Shown: in pieces, positions 1 through 9,239 of the stretch | Layout of the letters: every line of letters starts with the position of its first letter | Position numbering within the stretch: position 1 is the first letter of the stretch | The notes under the pieces: model-generated | Seen by the model: only the letters and a program-made list of their open reading frames with translations | Database searches by the model: none | What the model was told of the DNA's origin: nothing | Source: UBA4416 sp964543545 | GTDB taxonomy: Bacteria; Bacteroidota; Bacteroidia; B-17B0; Aurantibacillaceae | NCBI GenBank assembly: GCA_964543545.1 | Contig: CAZIYT010000001.1 | Span: forward strand, 1,116,001 to 1,180,000 | Length of the DNA: 64,000 nucleotides | Direction: 5' to 3' | Program-made: the position numbers and the translations under genes

Positions 1-70
1 AATGGATTCTATTGAGAACGCTACGAAAAAAGCAGGCTTCTCTCCTAAAATTCCATACAGAATCAGGTAA
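1..70 (+). CDS. 3' end of an unidentified upstream gene
   Basis: An open frame enters at the left edge (codons begin at base 2) and stops at TAA 68-70. The visible tail is basic and ends in PYRIR. Its stop shares one base with the ATG of the next gene (TAATG), the translational-coupling arrangement seen several more times in this window, which is why I treat it as real. Too little is visible to name a family. Confidence 0.45.
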   Translation, partial: MDSIENATKKAGFSPKIPYRIR

Positions 71-1287
71 TGCAGGAGCTCTTACATCATATCAAATCGA
101 TGGCTGCGGAGATCTCTGCAGAGATTGTCTCGATCAGAAGACACCTTCACCAGCATCCCGAATTGTCGTTTGAGGAATACCATACCTCCGCGTTTGTGTG
201 CTCCATATTAGATCAATACCACATTCCCTATACCAAAGGCCTTGTCAAAACAGGCATTGTCGCCCTTATCGAAGGAAAGAACCCGGCAGCGAAAACGATT
301 TTACTACGTGCCGATCTGGATGCTTTGCCTATCGAAGAAAAGAACGAGGTGAGTTATAAATCTCAGAACCCGGGCGTGATGCATGCCTGCGGGCACGATG
401 TGCATACGGCTTCTGTATTGGGGACGGCTATCATTCTCCATCGCCTCAAAGATCAGTTTGAAGGCACCGTGAAGCTTATGTTTCAGCCTGGCGAGGAAGT
501 GTTGCCGGGAGGATCTTCGCTGATGATACAGGAAGGCGTTTTGCAGAATCCTGCGGTAAGCCTGGCTTTGGCGCAGCATGTATTTCCCAGCATGGAAGTT
601 GGGAAAGTTGGTTTCCGCAAAGGCATGTACATGGCCAGCACCGATGAGCTTCATATTACCATCAGCGGGAAAGGCGGTCACGCAGCCATGGCCGGCGATT
701 ACAATAATCCATTGGTGATTGCCGCCCATATCATCACCGGGCTCGAGAAGCAATTTCCGTTTGAGATCGATGCAGAAGGCGTGTCGCGAAATACAGATAA
801 CCAGATCCCTACCGTGGTAGCTTTTGGGAAGATCGAAGGAAAAGGTGCTACCAATGTGATTCCCGAACAGGTATACATGGCAGGGACCTTGCGGACGATG
901 GATGAGCAGTGGCGCCTGCGCGTGAAGGAACGCATCAGAGAAATTATCCAGGGCGTTTGTGAAGCCTACAAGGGAACAGCAGAGATCAACATCATCGATG
1001 GCTACCCCTTCCTGGTGAATGATGAGCAGGTGACGGAGCTTTGCCGCCAATCGGCGGTCGACTATTTAGGAGCCGAAAACGTGGAAGATCTTCCGCTGCG
1101 CATGACGGCAGAAGATTTCGCTTACGTGAGCCAGCAGGTGCCAAGCTGTTTTTACCGCTTAGGTACCGGCAATACAAAAAAAGGAATCACCTCCGGCGTG
1201 CATACACCAACCTTCGACATCGACGAAAAAGCCCTGGAGCTTTCCACGGGACTCATGGCCTGGATGGCGATACGAAATTTATCTTAA
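70..1287 (+). CDS. M20 family metallopeptidase / N-acyl-amino-acid amidohydrolase
   Basis: 405 aa, the normal length for M20D amidohydrolases (HipO/AbgB/IlvE-acylase type), which hydrolyse N-acyl or amide-linked amino acids in the cytoplasm with two divalent metal ions. Visible signatures are the N-terminal RRxxHxxPELSFEEYxT stretch (about residues 23-40), the metal-site motif HACGHDVH (105-112), QPGEE (158-162) with the catalytic Glu pair, and a late HTPTFDIDE segment carrying the last metal-ligand His. There is no signal peptide. ATG 70 overlaps the stop of the preceding gene. An 18-bp inverted repeat follows, so it is probably transcriptionally separate from the repair genes downstream. 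The exact substrate cannot be read from sequence. Confidence 0.9.
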   Translation: MQELLHHIKSMAAEISAEIVSIRRHLHQHPELSFEEYHTSAFVCSILDQYHIPYTKGLVKTGIVALIEGKNPAAKTILLRADLDALPIEEKNEVSYKSQNPGVMHACGHDVHTASVLGTAIILHRLKDQFEGTVKLMFQPGEEVLPGGSSLMIQEGVLQNPAVSLALAQHVFPSMEVGKVGFRKGMYMASTDELHITISGKGGHAAMAGDYNNPLVIAAHIITGLEKQFPFEIDAEGVSRNTDNQIPTVVAFGKIEGKGATNVIPEQVYMAGTLRTMDEQWRLRVKERIREIIQGVCEAYKGTAEINIIDGYPFLVNDEQVTELCRQSAVDYLGAENVEDLPLRMTAEDFAYVSQQVPSCFYRLGTGNTKKGITSGVHTPTFDIDEKALELSTGLMAWMAIRNLS

Positions 1288-1297
1288 GTCCGTCTTC

Positions 1298-1336
1298 GCC
1301 AAACCCGAAAGGTTTTTTAAACCTTTCGGGTTTGGC
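1298..1336. terminator. perfect 18-bp inverted repeat, likely terminator
   Basis: Arms at 1298-1315 (GCCAAACCCGAAAGGTTT) and 1319-1336 with a 3-nt loop. The stem is perfect, with a T-rich centre but no strong T tract beyond it. It begins 10 bases after the amidohydrolase stop and shares the AAACC-nnn-GGGTTT core with the hairpin at 7057-7110, so it belongs to a dispersed repeat family as well as probably ending transcription. Confidence 0.6.
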
Positions 1337-1376
1337 ATTAAATTGTATTCTTTCAGACAGCAATCATTCGGCCATT

Positions 1377-2402
1377 ATGCTCCTTCAATTTGATAAAGAC
1401 GGGATTTACTGCGCGCAGGCAGGCATCTACATCGATCCCTGGAAGCCCGTGGATAAGGCCATCATCACGCATGCCCATTCCGATCATGCCCGCTGGGGAA
1501 GTAAGTCTTACCTGGCCCACCACGATTCGCGTGGTATTTTAGAATACCGCCTGGGGCAGGACATTCAACTGGAAACCCTGGCTTACAACGAACCGGTTAC
1601 AATGAACGGTGTTCGCATCAGCCTGCATCCGGCAGGGCACATCACCGGCTCGGCACAGGTGCGCCTCGAATACAAGGGCGAGGTCTGGGTGGTTTCCGGC
1701 GATTATAAAGTGATGCCCGATGGGATTACCACAGCCTTTGAGCCGGTGCCTTGTCACCACTTCGTGACCGAATCAACTTTCGGATTACCGATCTATAATT
1801 TCCCGGAAGCGGAAGCGCTTGCTGCAGATTTAAAGCATTGGTGTCTCAAAAATCTGAATGCAGGGAAGTCCTGCGTGCTCATCGGCTATTCCCTGGGCAA
1901 AGCCCAACGCATTCTGAATGGGCTCCGCGACGTATCTGCGCCTGTGATTTTGCATGGAGCGATTTACAATACCAATGCCGCGCTGGGTGTGAGCAATGAG
2001 CGCTATATCCGTTATTCGGCCGGGATTAAAAAAATAGTTCACGAACCGCTGATTGTTGTAGCACCACCATCCGTCATTGGCTCATCCTGGCTTCGGCAGT
2101 TCGAGCCTTATGAGCTGGGCATCTGCAGCGGCTGGATGCAGTTGCGTGGCGCGCGCAGGAGAAGGAATGCCGATAGAGGTTTTGTGATGAGCGACCATGC
2201 CGATTGGAAAGGATTGAATGAAGCGGTGCTGGCTACCGGTGCAGATCATATTTATGTCACGCATGGTTATAAATCCATTTATGCCAAATGGCTCAATCAG
2301 CAATTCGGGTTGGATGCTGTTACTGTGGATACCTTGTATGAAGGCGAGGCTCTGGAACAGCCCGACACGGAAACCACGAAAGAGGAGGACGAAGCGGCAT
2401 GA
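1377..2402 (+). CDS. ligase-associated DNA exonuclease (MBL fold, SNM1/CPSF-like)
   Basis: 341 aa from ATG 1377; the frame is open further upstream but that part crosses the inverted repeat and the preceding gene, and homologues start at the MLLQF-like position. This is a metallo-beta-lactamase fold nuclease: HxHxDH motif in THAHSDHAR, GSAQ and SGDYK strands, the TESTFGLP segment, and a terminal SDHADW motif like those of the beta-CASP/SNM1 group. Members next to an ATP-dependent ligase are annotated as ligase-associated exonucleases and are thought to trim DNA ends during repair. Its TGA overlaps the ligase start (ATGA). First gene of a coupled four-gene repair module. Confidence 0.9.
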   Translation: MLLQFDKDGIYCAQAGIYIDPWKPVDKAIITHAHSDHARWGSKSYLAHHDSRGILEYRLGQDIQLETLAYNEPVTMNGVRISLHPAGHITGSAQVRLEYKGEVWVVSGDYKVMPDGITTAFEPVPCHHFVTESTFGLPIYNFPEAEALAADLKHWCLKNLNAGKSCVLIGYSLGKAQRILNGLRDVSAPVILHGAIYNTNAALGVSNERYIRYSAGIKKIVHEPLIVVAPPSVIGSSWLRQFEPYELGICSGWMQLRGARRRRNADRGFVMSDHADWKGLNEAVLATGADHIYVTHGYKSIYAKWLNQQFGLDAVTVDTLYEGEALEQPDTETTKEEDEAA

Positions 2403-3997
2403 ACGCATTTACAGAGTTATATTACGAGCTGGATGCTACCACGAAGACCCTTCCGAAAGTAGAAGCGCTCACCCATTATTTTCTGAGAACCAGACCCGAA
2501 GATTCCATCTGGGCGATTGCCTTATTGGTAGGCAACCGCCCGAAGCGACCGGTGAAAACATCCGACCTGAAAGCCTGGGCGACAGAGCTGGCAGGCATTC
2601 CGGACTGGCTCTTTGATGATTCGTACAGCGTGGTGGGCGATCTGGCAGAAACAATTACACTTCTCATCAATAGCAAATCGGAAATGGTTTCGGAGATTTC
2701 ATTGAATGAGCTGATGCGTGAGTTTGAAGAGATTGCCCGGTTAAGCGATCCCGGGAAGAAAGAGCGTGTGCTCGCCTACTGGAACCGCCTGGCACCGCAG
2801 GAATTGTATATTTTCAATAAGCTCATCACAGGTGCCTTTCGCGTAGGCGTTTCCAAATTACTTGTATTTAAAGCCTTATCCAAAGCTTATCAAATTGAAG
2901 AGAAGGTCATCGCTCACCGCTTCATCGGCAACTGGAAACCTACGGACACATCGTTAGTGGATCTGCTGAAAGAAGATGAATTCCTGGAAGCAAGGTCGAG
3001 GCCTTATCCCTTTTGCCTGGCTTATGCGCTCGATGTGGAGCTGAGTACCCTGGGAAATATTGGTGACTGGCAGATCGAACGGAAGTACGATGGGATCCGC
3101 GGGCAGATCATTGTACGGAATCAGGAGTTGTTTGTGTGGAGCAGGGGAGAGGAATTGCTGACAGATAAATTTCCGGAGTTTGAGGAATTGAAAGACTATT
3201 TACCGGATGGTACGGTAATCGACGGTGAGATCCTGCCTATTGTCAATGGAGAGATCAAATCCTTTAACCAGATGCAGAAGCGAACAACCCGAAAAGCCCT
3301 GACCAAAAAAATACTGCAGGAAATTCCTTTGAAAATGGTTTGCTACGACCTGCTGGAAAAAGACGGAAAAGACCTGCGCGGCTTGCCCTTACAGGAACGA
3401 CGGCGCTTGCTGGAAGAGGTAGTGACGAATTCAAAAGCTTACAATTCTTCCTTAGTGCTTGCTCCTTTGCTCTCCTGCGATGCCTGGGAAAACCTGGATC
3501 GGCTGCGAAATGAAGCTAAAGCGGTAGGATGTGAAGGGCTGATGCTCAAGCGCAAAGACAGCCATTACGAAACCGGGCGCAAGCGTGGCAAATGGTGGAA
3601 ATGGAAAGTGGATCCCTACAGCATCGATGCCGTGCTGATTTACGCCCAGGCTGGGCATGGCAGGCGCGCCAACTTATTTACCGATTACACCTTTGCGGTG
3701 TGGGACGGCGATGTGTTGGTGCCATTTACCAAAGCCTACAGTGGCCTCACCGATAAGGAGATCATTGAGGTGGATGCCTGGATCAAAAAGAATACCCTCG
3801 AAAAATTCGGACCCGTCCGGAGCGTGACACCACATTGGGTCTTCGAGATTGCCTTTGAAGGGATCAATGAATCGCCGAGGCATAAGAGCGGCATTGCGCT
3901 GAGGTTTCCGCGCATTGCACGCTGGCGAAAAGATAAGCCTTTGTCGGAAGCCAATACGAAACAGGATCTGTTGAACCTTTTACATGCCAACCAATGA
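2399..3997 (+). CDS. ATP-dependent DNA ligase (repair-associated)
   Basis: 532 aa. An N-terminal DNA-binding domain (about 1-200) is followed by the nucleotidyltransferase core, with motif I E-R-K229-Y-D-G-I-R carrying the lysine that is adenylylated, DGE motif III (IDGEIL), the EGLMLK motif IV region, KWWKWK motif V, then an OB-fold domain to the C-terminus. It seals nicks with ATP, unlike the NAD-dependent replicative LigA. It is coupled by 4-nt ATGA overlaps to both neighbours, which fits a dedicated repair operon. Length and domain order match bacterial LigC/LigB-like ligases of this cluster type. Confidence 0.93.
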   Translation: MNAFTELYYELDATTKTLPKVEALTHYFLRTRPEDSIWAIALLVGNRPKRPVKTSDLKAWATELAGIPDWLFDDSYSVVGDLAETITLLINSKSEMVSEISLNELMREFEEIARLSDPGKKERVLAYWNRLAPQELYIFNKLITGAFRVGVSKLLVFKALSKAYQIEEKVIAHRFIGNWKPTDTSLVDLLKEDEFLEARSRPYPFCLAYALDVELSTLGNIGDWQIERKYDGIRGQIIVRNQELFVWSRGEELLTDKFPEFEELKDYLPDGTVIDGEILPIVNGEIKSFNQMQKRTTRKALTKKILQEIPLKMVCYDLLEKDGKDLRGLPLQERRRLLEEVVTNSKAYNSSLVLAPLLSCDAWENLDRLRNEAKAVGCEGLMLKRKDSHYETGRKRGKWWKWKVDPYSIDAVLIYAQAGHGRRANLFTDYTFAVWDGDVLVPFTKAYSGLTDKEIIEVDAWIKKNTLEKFGPVRSVTPHWVFEIAFEGINESPRHKSGIALRFPRIARWRKDKPLSEANTKQDLLNLLHANQ

Positions 3998-6414
3998 ACT
4001 TAGCGAAAACCTGGTTCACACAAAAAGGCTGGAAGCCACATGCGTTTCAAAAAGAAACCTGGGCTGCCATGAAAGCCGGTAAGAGCGGCCTGCTGAATGC
4101 GCCCACCGGTTTCGGGAAAACCTTTGCTGTCTGGTTCGGCATCATTCAACATTTTTACGATCATCCGAAACCCAAACATAATAAGCTGCACTGTCTTTAT
4201 ATTTCTCCTTTAAGGGCCTTGTCCAAAGAAATATTTTTAGCGACTAACCGTGTGAGCCACGATCTTGGCTTGTCCTACAGCATCGAGCTACGCACCGGCG
4301 ACTCCTCCATGAAAGACCGCACACGGCAGAAAAAGGATAAGCACCAGGCGCTCATCACCACACCCGAGAGTATGCACCTGATGCTGGCAGCCAAAGGATA
4401 TAAAGAGCAATTCAGCAACCTGGAGTTTGTGATCATCGATGAGTGGCATGAGCTGTTGGGCAGTAAGCGCGGCGTGCAGATCGAGCTGGCACTGGCGCAT
4501 CTAAAGGCTCTGAACCCAAATTTAAAAGTATGGGGAATCTCAGCAACCATCGGCAACATGGAGCAGGCCAAAGATATTTTGTTAGGCTCGATTTCAAATC
4601 GCACGGAGATCATCAAAGCCAACCTGGAAAAGAAAATCACGATACATACTGTTCTGCCCGATGAGATCGAAAAATTCCCCTGGGGAGGGCATTTGGGGCT
4701 TAAGCTGTTGCCAAAGCTTGTTCCCATCATCGAAGCAAGCAAGTCGACCCTTCTATTTACCAACATGCGCTCACAAGCGGAGAATTGGTACCAGCAGTTG
4801 CTGGAGCAGGTGCCCGACCTGGCAGGGAGAATTGCACTGCATCACAGCTCCATCGATTTCCAGACACGGAAATGGGTGGAGGAACAGCTGCACAGCGGCG
4901 ATCTCAAAATCGTGGTATGTACCTCGAGCCTTGATCTCGGCGTCGATTTTCGCCCGGTGGATACGATCATCCAGGTAGGTTCCGCCAAAGGCGTAGCGCG
5001 CTTTATCCAGCGTGCGGGGCGGAGCGGTCACAGCCCGGGAGAAAAAAGCAAGATTTATTTTGTGCCGACCAATTCACTGGAGATCGTGGAGGGCAGTGCG
5101 CTCAAAGACGCCGTCAAGCACCAGCTCATTGAAAGCCGCATTCCTTATGTCCGTTCCTTCGATGTGCTGATCCAGTTTATGGTGACGCTGGGCGTGTCGG
5201 AAGGCTTTCAGTCCGAAAGCCTGTACCACGAAATTAAAACCACGCATGCCTTTCAATCCGTCACACCGGAAGAATGGCAGTGGTGCCTGGACTTTATCAC
5301 ACGCGGAGGACAATCATTGGGCGCCTATGACGAGTTTCATAAAGTAGTTCTGGAAGACGGCCTGTATAAGGTCACCAGTAAAGGCATTGCAGCGCGCCAT
5401 CGTATGAATATCGGAACCATTGTGGGCACCAGCATGATGAACGTGAAGGTGCTCGGAGGGAAAACCCTTGGCACCATTGAGGAAGCCTTTATCTCCAGGC
5501 TCAGGCCCGGCCATGTGTTTTGGTTTGCAGGCCGGAACCTGGCCCTGCACAGCGTGAAGGACATGACGGCGATCGTACGTGCCTCCAAAGAAAAGAACGG
5601 GATCATTCCTTCCTGGCTCGGTGGGAAGATGCCCTTGTCCTCACAGCTCTCTTCCAGTATCCGCAAGGCCTTGACGCATTACAAGGAGGGTGGCAAGCCC
5701 GATGAGGAATTAAAAAAACTTAAGCCCCTGTTTGAATTGCAACAGGAAGTATCGCACCTGCCGGGTAACGACGAGCTATTGATCGAGAAAATAAAAACGC
5801 GCGAAGGCTATCATCTATTTATTTATCCTTTCGATGGAAGACTGGTGCACGAAGGGATGGCGACCATTCTCTCTTACCGCATCGGCCTGCTCACACCGGT
5901 GACTTTTTCCATCTCCATGAATGATTATGGCTTCGAATTGCTGAGCGACCAGGACATCAACGTGGAAGAGCTGATCGATAATAACCTGTTCTCGGATGAG
6001 TTTGTGTATGAAGATGCTATCCGTAGCATCAATTCGAGCCAGATGGCACAGCGCCGCTTCCGTGACATTGCCTCCATTGCAGGCCTTGTATTTATAGGCT
6101 ATCCCGGCCAGGAGAAAAAAACCAGGCATTTGCAGGCCTCTTCACAATTGTTCTTTAAAGTGTTTGAAGACAATGAGGAACAGAATTTATTACTCTTGCA
6201 GGCTTATGATGAAGTCATTAATTTTGAGCTGGAAATCTCAAGGCAGCAAGCCGCTTTCCGGCGCATCGCGACTCAAAAAATCATTGTGACTCATCCAACA
6301 AAGCCCACGCCTTTTTGTTTTGCCATTATGGTAGCGCGCTTTCGTGAGGTATACAGCAACGAGCCGATTGAAGTACGCGTGGAAAAATTATTAAAGCAGA
6401 TCGAAAAAAAGTAA
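3994..6414 (+). CDS. ligase-associated Lhr-type DEXH box helicase
   Basis: 806 aa SF2 helicase. Walker A is APTGFGKT (K42), Walker B is DEWH (149-152) instead of the usual DEVH/DEAH, and motif III is SAT in ISATIG. RecA domain 2 carries the QRAGRSGH motif VI, followed by the winged-helix and Lhr-core domains that mark the Lhr family. Such proteins translocate 3'-5' on single-stranded DNA and belong to the ligase-associated damage-response set. Its start overlaps the ligase stop (ATGA), and the next gene starts immediately after its TAA. No truncation is visible. Confidence 0.93.
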   Translation: MNLAKTWFTQKGWKPHAFQKETWAAMKAGKSGLLNAPTGFGKTFAVWFGIIQHFYDHPKPKHNKLHCLYISPLRALSKEIFLATNRVSHDLGLSYSIELRTGDSSMKDRTRQKKDKHQALITTPESMHLMLAAKGYKEQFSNLEFVIIDEWHELLGSKRGVQIELALAHLKALNPNLKVWGISATIGNMEQAKDILLGSISNRTEIIKANLEKKITIHTVLPDEIEKFPWGGHLGLKLLPKLVPIIEASKSTLLFTNMRSQAENWYQQLLEQVPDLAGRIALHHSSIDFQTRKWVEEQLHSGDLKIVVCTSSLDLGVDFRPVDTIIQVGSAKGVARFIQRAGRSGHSPGEKSKIYFVPTNSLEIVEGSALKDAVKHQLIESRIPYVRSFDVLIQFMVTLGVSEGFQSESLYHEIKTTHAFQSVTPEEWQWCLDFITRGGQSLGAYDEFHKVVLEDGLYKVTSKGIAARHRMNIGTIVGTSMMNVKVLGGKTLGTIEEAFISRLRPGHVFWFAGRNLALHSVKDMTAIVRASKEKNGIIPSWLGGKMPLSSQLSSSIRKALTHYKEGGKPDEELKKLKPLFELQQEVSHLPGNDELLIEKIKTREGYHLFIYPFDGRLVHEGMATILSYRIGLLTPVTFSISMNDYGFELLSDQDINVEELIDNNLFSDEFVYEDAIRSINSSQMAQRRFRDIASIAGLVFIGYPGQEKKTRHLQASSQLFFKVFEDNEEQNLLLLQAYDEVINFELEISRQQAAFRRIATQKIIVTHPTKPTPFCFAIMVARFREVYSNEPIEVRVEKLLKQIEKK

Positions 6415-7047
6415 ATGCAGATCAGGATCCGGGAAACCGAGTTTAGCTTGTTGGCCGAAAAGGCCTTGTGGCGGCCCGATACGGGGCAGCTCATCATTGC
6501 TGACATTCACCTGGGCAAGGCCAGTCATTTTCGCAAAGCAGGCATCAGCATCCCCGCCGACAGCGTATTGGAAGATATGCGGCGCCTGGATTATTTAATG
6601 AAAACGCATCAGCCAAAGGAAGTCATTCTGCTGGGCGATCTGTTTCACAGCAGCTATAACCGCGAGTGGCATTTATTCGAGGCCTTTCTGGAATCCTTTC
6701 CGGAGGTGCAGTTTATCCTGGTCAAAGGCAACCACGATATTTTAAAGCAGCACCGTTACGAGCTGCCTAACTTTTCGGTGACGGATACCTGGGAGGACGA
6801 GCGCTTTCTGTATTCGCATGAACCTATGGAGCATCCTCACAAATTCGTGCTGAGCGGCCATGTGCATCCCGGCATCACGCTGAGCGGAAAAGGAAAGCAA
6901 CACCTCTCCCTGCCTTGTTTTCATGTTTCCCCGAACCAGGCCATATTACCGGCTTTCGGAAAGCTCACCGGCCTTTTTATTTTAGATCGGAATAAGGATG
7001 ACCAGTATTACCTGGTGTATAACGGCGTAATCCGCGAGATGAAGTGA
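6415..7047 (+). CDS. pdeM: ligase-associated endonuclease PdeM (metallophosphoesterase)
   Basis: 210 aa calcineurin-like phosphoesterase. The metal-binding blocks are in order: DxH in ADIHLGK (D30, H32), GDLFHS (about 76), GNHD (about 104) and GHVH (about 143). The family is described as ligase-associated DNA damage response endonuclease PdeM. It starts directly after the helicase stop (TAA|ATG), completing the exonuclease-ligase-helicase-endonuclease module. No signal peptide, so a cytoplasmic DNA role is consistent. Confidence 0.9.
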   Translation: MQIRIRETEFSLLAEKALWRPDTGQLIIADIHLGKASHFRKAGISIPADSVLEDMRRLDYLMKTHQPKEVILLGDLFHSSYNREWHLFEAFLESFPEVQFILVKGNHDILKQHRYELPNFSVTDTWEDERFLYSHEPMEHPHKFVLSGHVHPGITLSGKGKQHLSLPCFHVSPNQAILPAFGKLTGLFILDRNKDDQYYLVYNGVIREMK

Positions 7048-7056
7048 ATATAAACT

Positions 7057-7110
7057 GGCAAACCCGTGAGGCTTATATGGGTATTTGCGATGAAACCTGA
7101 CGGGTTTGCC
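7057..7110. terminator. hairpin between convergent genes (bidirectional terminator/repeat)
   Basis: Arms GGCAAACCCGT (7057-7067) and ACGGGTTTGCC (7100-7110), extendable inward by two more pairs after a mismatch, lie in the 69-bp gap between pdeM and the convergent permease gene. The AAACCTGACGGGTTT-like right half resembles the repeat at 1298-1336. It probably terminates transcription from both sides. Confidence 0.6.
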
Positions 7111-7116
7111 GAGTTG

Positions 7117-8397
7117 TTACTTCAACCGCTTATACTTATGAAACAGGTAAGAGCCGCCCAGCGTAAAACCGAAGAAGAGCCATAGCTTCAGAATCTCCGG
7201 CCAGATCTCCTTAAGCGTGGAGTTCCGGATAAACACCGCATAGAAGGATTCCAGTCCCCAGTTGAGCGGCGAGATCACGCTGATGGTTTTCATAATGTCC
7301 GGCATCACAAAGGTTGGTACCCATACGCCGCCGATGGCTGCCAGGATAATGATAAATACCGCTCCGAACAAAGCCGCCTGGTCGTGTGTGCTGGCTACCG
7401 TTCCTACCAGCAGGCCAAAGCCGGTGGCAGCAAGCCCTGCCGACAAAGCGATTAAAAACAATAAAGGCAAACTATCGCCGGTGTTGAGTTGCGGCAATCC
7501 CAATAAAGGCAGCACAAACAAGCCTACCAGCAGCATCAGTGCAAACTGGATCAGGCTCACGATGGTGTAGGTGAGGAGCTTGCCCAGCATCACAATAAAA
7601 TAAGAGCCGGGCATCGTCAGCAAGCGGAAGGCACTGCCGTCTTCGCGCTCCTTGATAATATTACCGCCTAAAGGAATGCAGATGAAAAACATGGCAAAGA
7701 GTGTCCAGGCCGGCACATTGTGCTGCACGGCATTCGGGATGATGGTGGAATTATTGTAGGACGCGTATTCCTCGGTAACGGATACCAGCGGTGTATTTTC
7801 CATAGCCGCAGGTTTCGCATCCGGGAAGGTCTCCGACATCTTTTCATTCAAGGCGCTTACCATGCCCTGCATCTCGATCTGGGAAATGATGCGCTCAATG
7901 GAATTGCTGATGGTGGTCTTAAATGATTTTTTAGTGATCGGATCAAAGAATAAGTTCAGCTTGATTTTAGACGTATCCGCAGTTACTGTTTCTTCCGCAG
8001 AGGTGGAGTCGCCGCTAAAGCTGTTGAGCAGCTTGGCAATGCGGGCCGTGGAGCGCTCGCGCAGTTTTTTACTGGTGTTCTCCGGTACGATGATACCGAT
8101 GAAATAGTGGCCCTGCGCAATTTCTTTTTTCACCTCCTCGTTGCTCAGCTGCTTTTTGGTGATCACAAAAAATTTGGAGTTGTTGATGTATTTCTCCAGC
8201 GTTTGAGATAAGGAGTCGTGATCCCTGTCTACATACAAGAGCGGCACCGAAGACTCGTTCACCGATTTGAAGGTCGAGTCCTGGATCAGGGTCATGATCA
8301 GGATCAGCACTGTAGGCATGATGAAGGTAATCGCCAGGCCTGCCCGGTCGCGGATCAGCACTTTGTACTCTTTATATAAACTGTATACAAGTTTCAT
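7117..8397 (-). CDS. ABC-2 type transporter permease
   Basis: About 426 aa from ATG 8397; an in-frame GTG at 8412 would add five residues (VANKK). One N-terminal membrane segment (about 20-40), a large extracytoplasmic region (about 45-230), then five hydrophobic segments ending near the C-terminus give the layout of ABC-2/YhfL-type exporter permeases. It lies downstream of the ABC ATPase on the same strand with a pair of repeat hairpins between them, so the two almost certainly form one exporter. The substrate is unknown; the hotdog protein at the head of the operon suggests a lipid or acyl product, which is inference. Confidence 0.88.
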   Translation of the reverse strand: MKLVYSLYKEYKVLIRDRAGLAITFIMPTVLILIMTLIQDSTFKSVNESSVPLLYVDRDHDSLSQTLEKYINNSKFFVITKKQLSNEEVKKEIAQGHYFIGIIVPENTSKKLRERSTARIAKLLNSFSGDSTSAEETVTADTSKIKLNLFFDPITKKSFKTTISNSIERIISQIEMQGMVSALNEKMSETFPDAKPAAMENTPLVSVTEEYASYNNSTIIPNAVQHNVPAWTLFAMFFICIPLGGNIIKEREDGSAFRLLTMPGSYFIVMLGKLLTYTIVSLIQFALMLLVGLFVLPLLGLPQLNTGDSLPLLFLIALSAGLAATGFGLLVGTVASTHDQAALFGAVFIIILAAIGGVWVPTFVMPDIMKTISVISPLNWGLESFYAVFIRNSTLKEIWPEILKLWLFFGFTLGGSYLFHKYKRLK

Positions 8398-8425
8398 TTT
8401 CTTATTTGCCACCGATGATTTACCC

Positions 8426-8481
8426 CGATAGTTTCGAGAGCCTCAACCATCGTTCGTTGACTGAGGCTCTCGAAGTCAACG
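8426..8481. repeat. two inverted copies of the GAGGCTCTCGA hairpin repeat
   Basis: A reverse-oriented unit at 8426-8452 and a forward unit at 8455-8481. Each has an 8-bp stem around the invariant loop GAGGCTCTCGA; the first stem contains one G.T-type mismatch. They fill the gap between the ABC ATPase and permease genes, so they are transcribed within the operon and may stabilise or partly terminate the mRNA. Confidence 0.8.
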
Positions 8482-8489
8482 ATCAAAGA

Positions 8490-9239
8490 CTACTTATCTC
8501 TAAACTTATTTCCCGTAATTTTCAAATACACTTCTTCAATGCTGCTGCAATGGTTCTGCTCGATCAGCTCTTTCGTTTTACCCTGTGTGATCAGCTCACC
8601 GTGATCGATGATGGCAATCACATTACAAAAATCTTCCGCCTCTTCCAGGTGATGCGAGGTATATAAGATCGTCATGCCGTTTTCACGGTTCATTTTTTTC
8701 AAATGGTCGATGATGGCCTGCTTCGATTGAATGTCGACACCCACCGTAGGCTCGTCGAGGATCAGCAATTGCGGGTTGTGCAGCAGGCCGGCGATCAGGT
8801 TCACCCGGCGTTTCATGCCTCCCGAGTACGACATGATCTTCTGGTGCATGTTGGCTTCGAGTCCTAAAACCGATAAATGGAGCTTGATGCTTTCTTTCAG
8901 GCTGCTGCCTTTCAGGCCGTACATGTGCCCGAGGAAGTTCAGGTTTTCCCAGGCGGTGAGCTTGGGATAGAGGGCTATCTCCTGTGGCACCACGCCAATG
9001 GCCTGTTTCGACTCACGGCTGTGTGTTTCGTGTGTATGGCCGTTGATGTAGATCTTTCCGCTGCCCGGAGGAAATAAGCCGCAGAGCATGGAGATCAGGG
9101 TGGTTTTGCCCGCACCGTTAGGGCCCAGCAAGCCAAACACATCCCCTTTTTCTATTTTCATAGAAAGGTCGCTCACCGCAGGGCGTGTCGCTTCCTTGTA
9201 TTGCTTGGTCACATGCTGGATGTCTACTAACACGCTCAT
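8490..9239 (-). CDS. ABC transporter ATP-binding protein
   Basis: 249 aa with all ABC ATPase motifs: Walker A GPNGAGKTT (about 38-46), the Q-loop region VPQEIALYP, signature YSGGMKRR, Walker B LLILDEPTVGVD, and the H-loop in SHHLEE. It powers the permease encoded just downstream. The preceding hotdog gene's stop abuts this ATG with no gap, which indicates coupled translation. Subfamily resembles the DrrA/CcmA-like exporters; cargo not identifiable. Confidence 0.93.
   Translation of the reverse strand: MSVLVDIQHVTKQYKEATRPAVSDLSMKIEKGDVFGLLGPNGAGKTTLISMLCGLFPPGSGKIYINGHTHETHSRESKQAIGVVPQEIALYPKLTAWENLNFLGHMYGLKGSSLKESIKLHLSVLGLEANMHQKIMSYSGGMKRRVNLIAGLLHNPQLLILDEPTVGVDIQSKQAIIDHLKKMNRENGMTILYTSHHLEEAEDFCNVIAIIDHGELITQGKTKELIEQNHCSSIEEVYLKITGNKFRDK

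Noticed and set aside
304..1050. 248-codon minus-strand frame inside the amidohydrolase
   Set aside because: Shadow of a GC-rich coding region.
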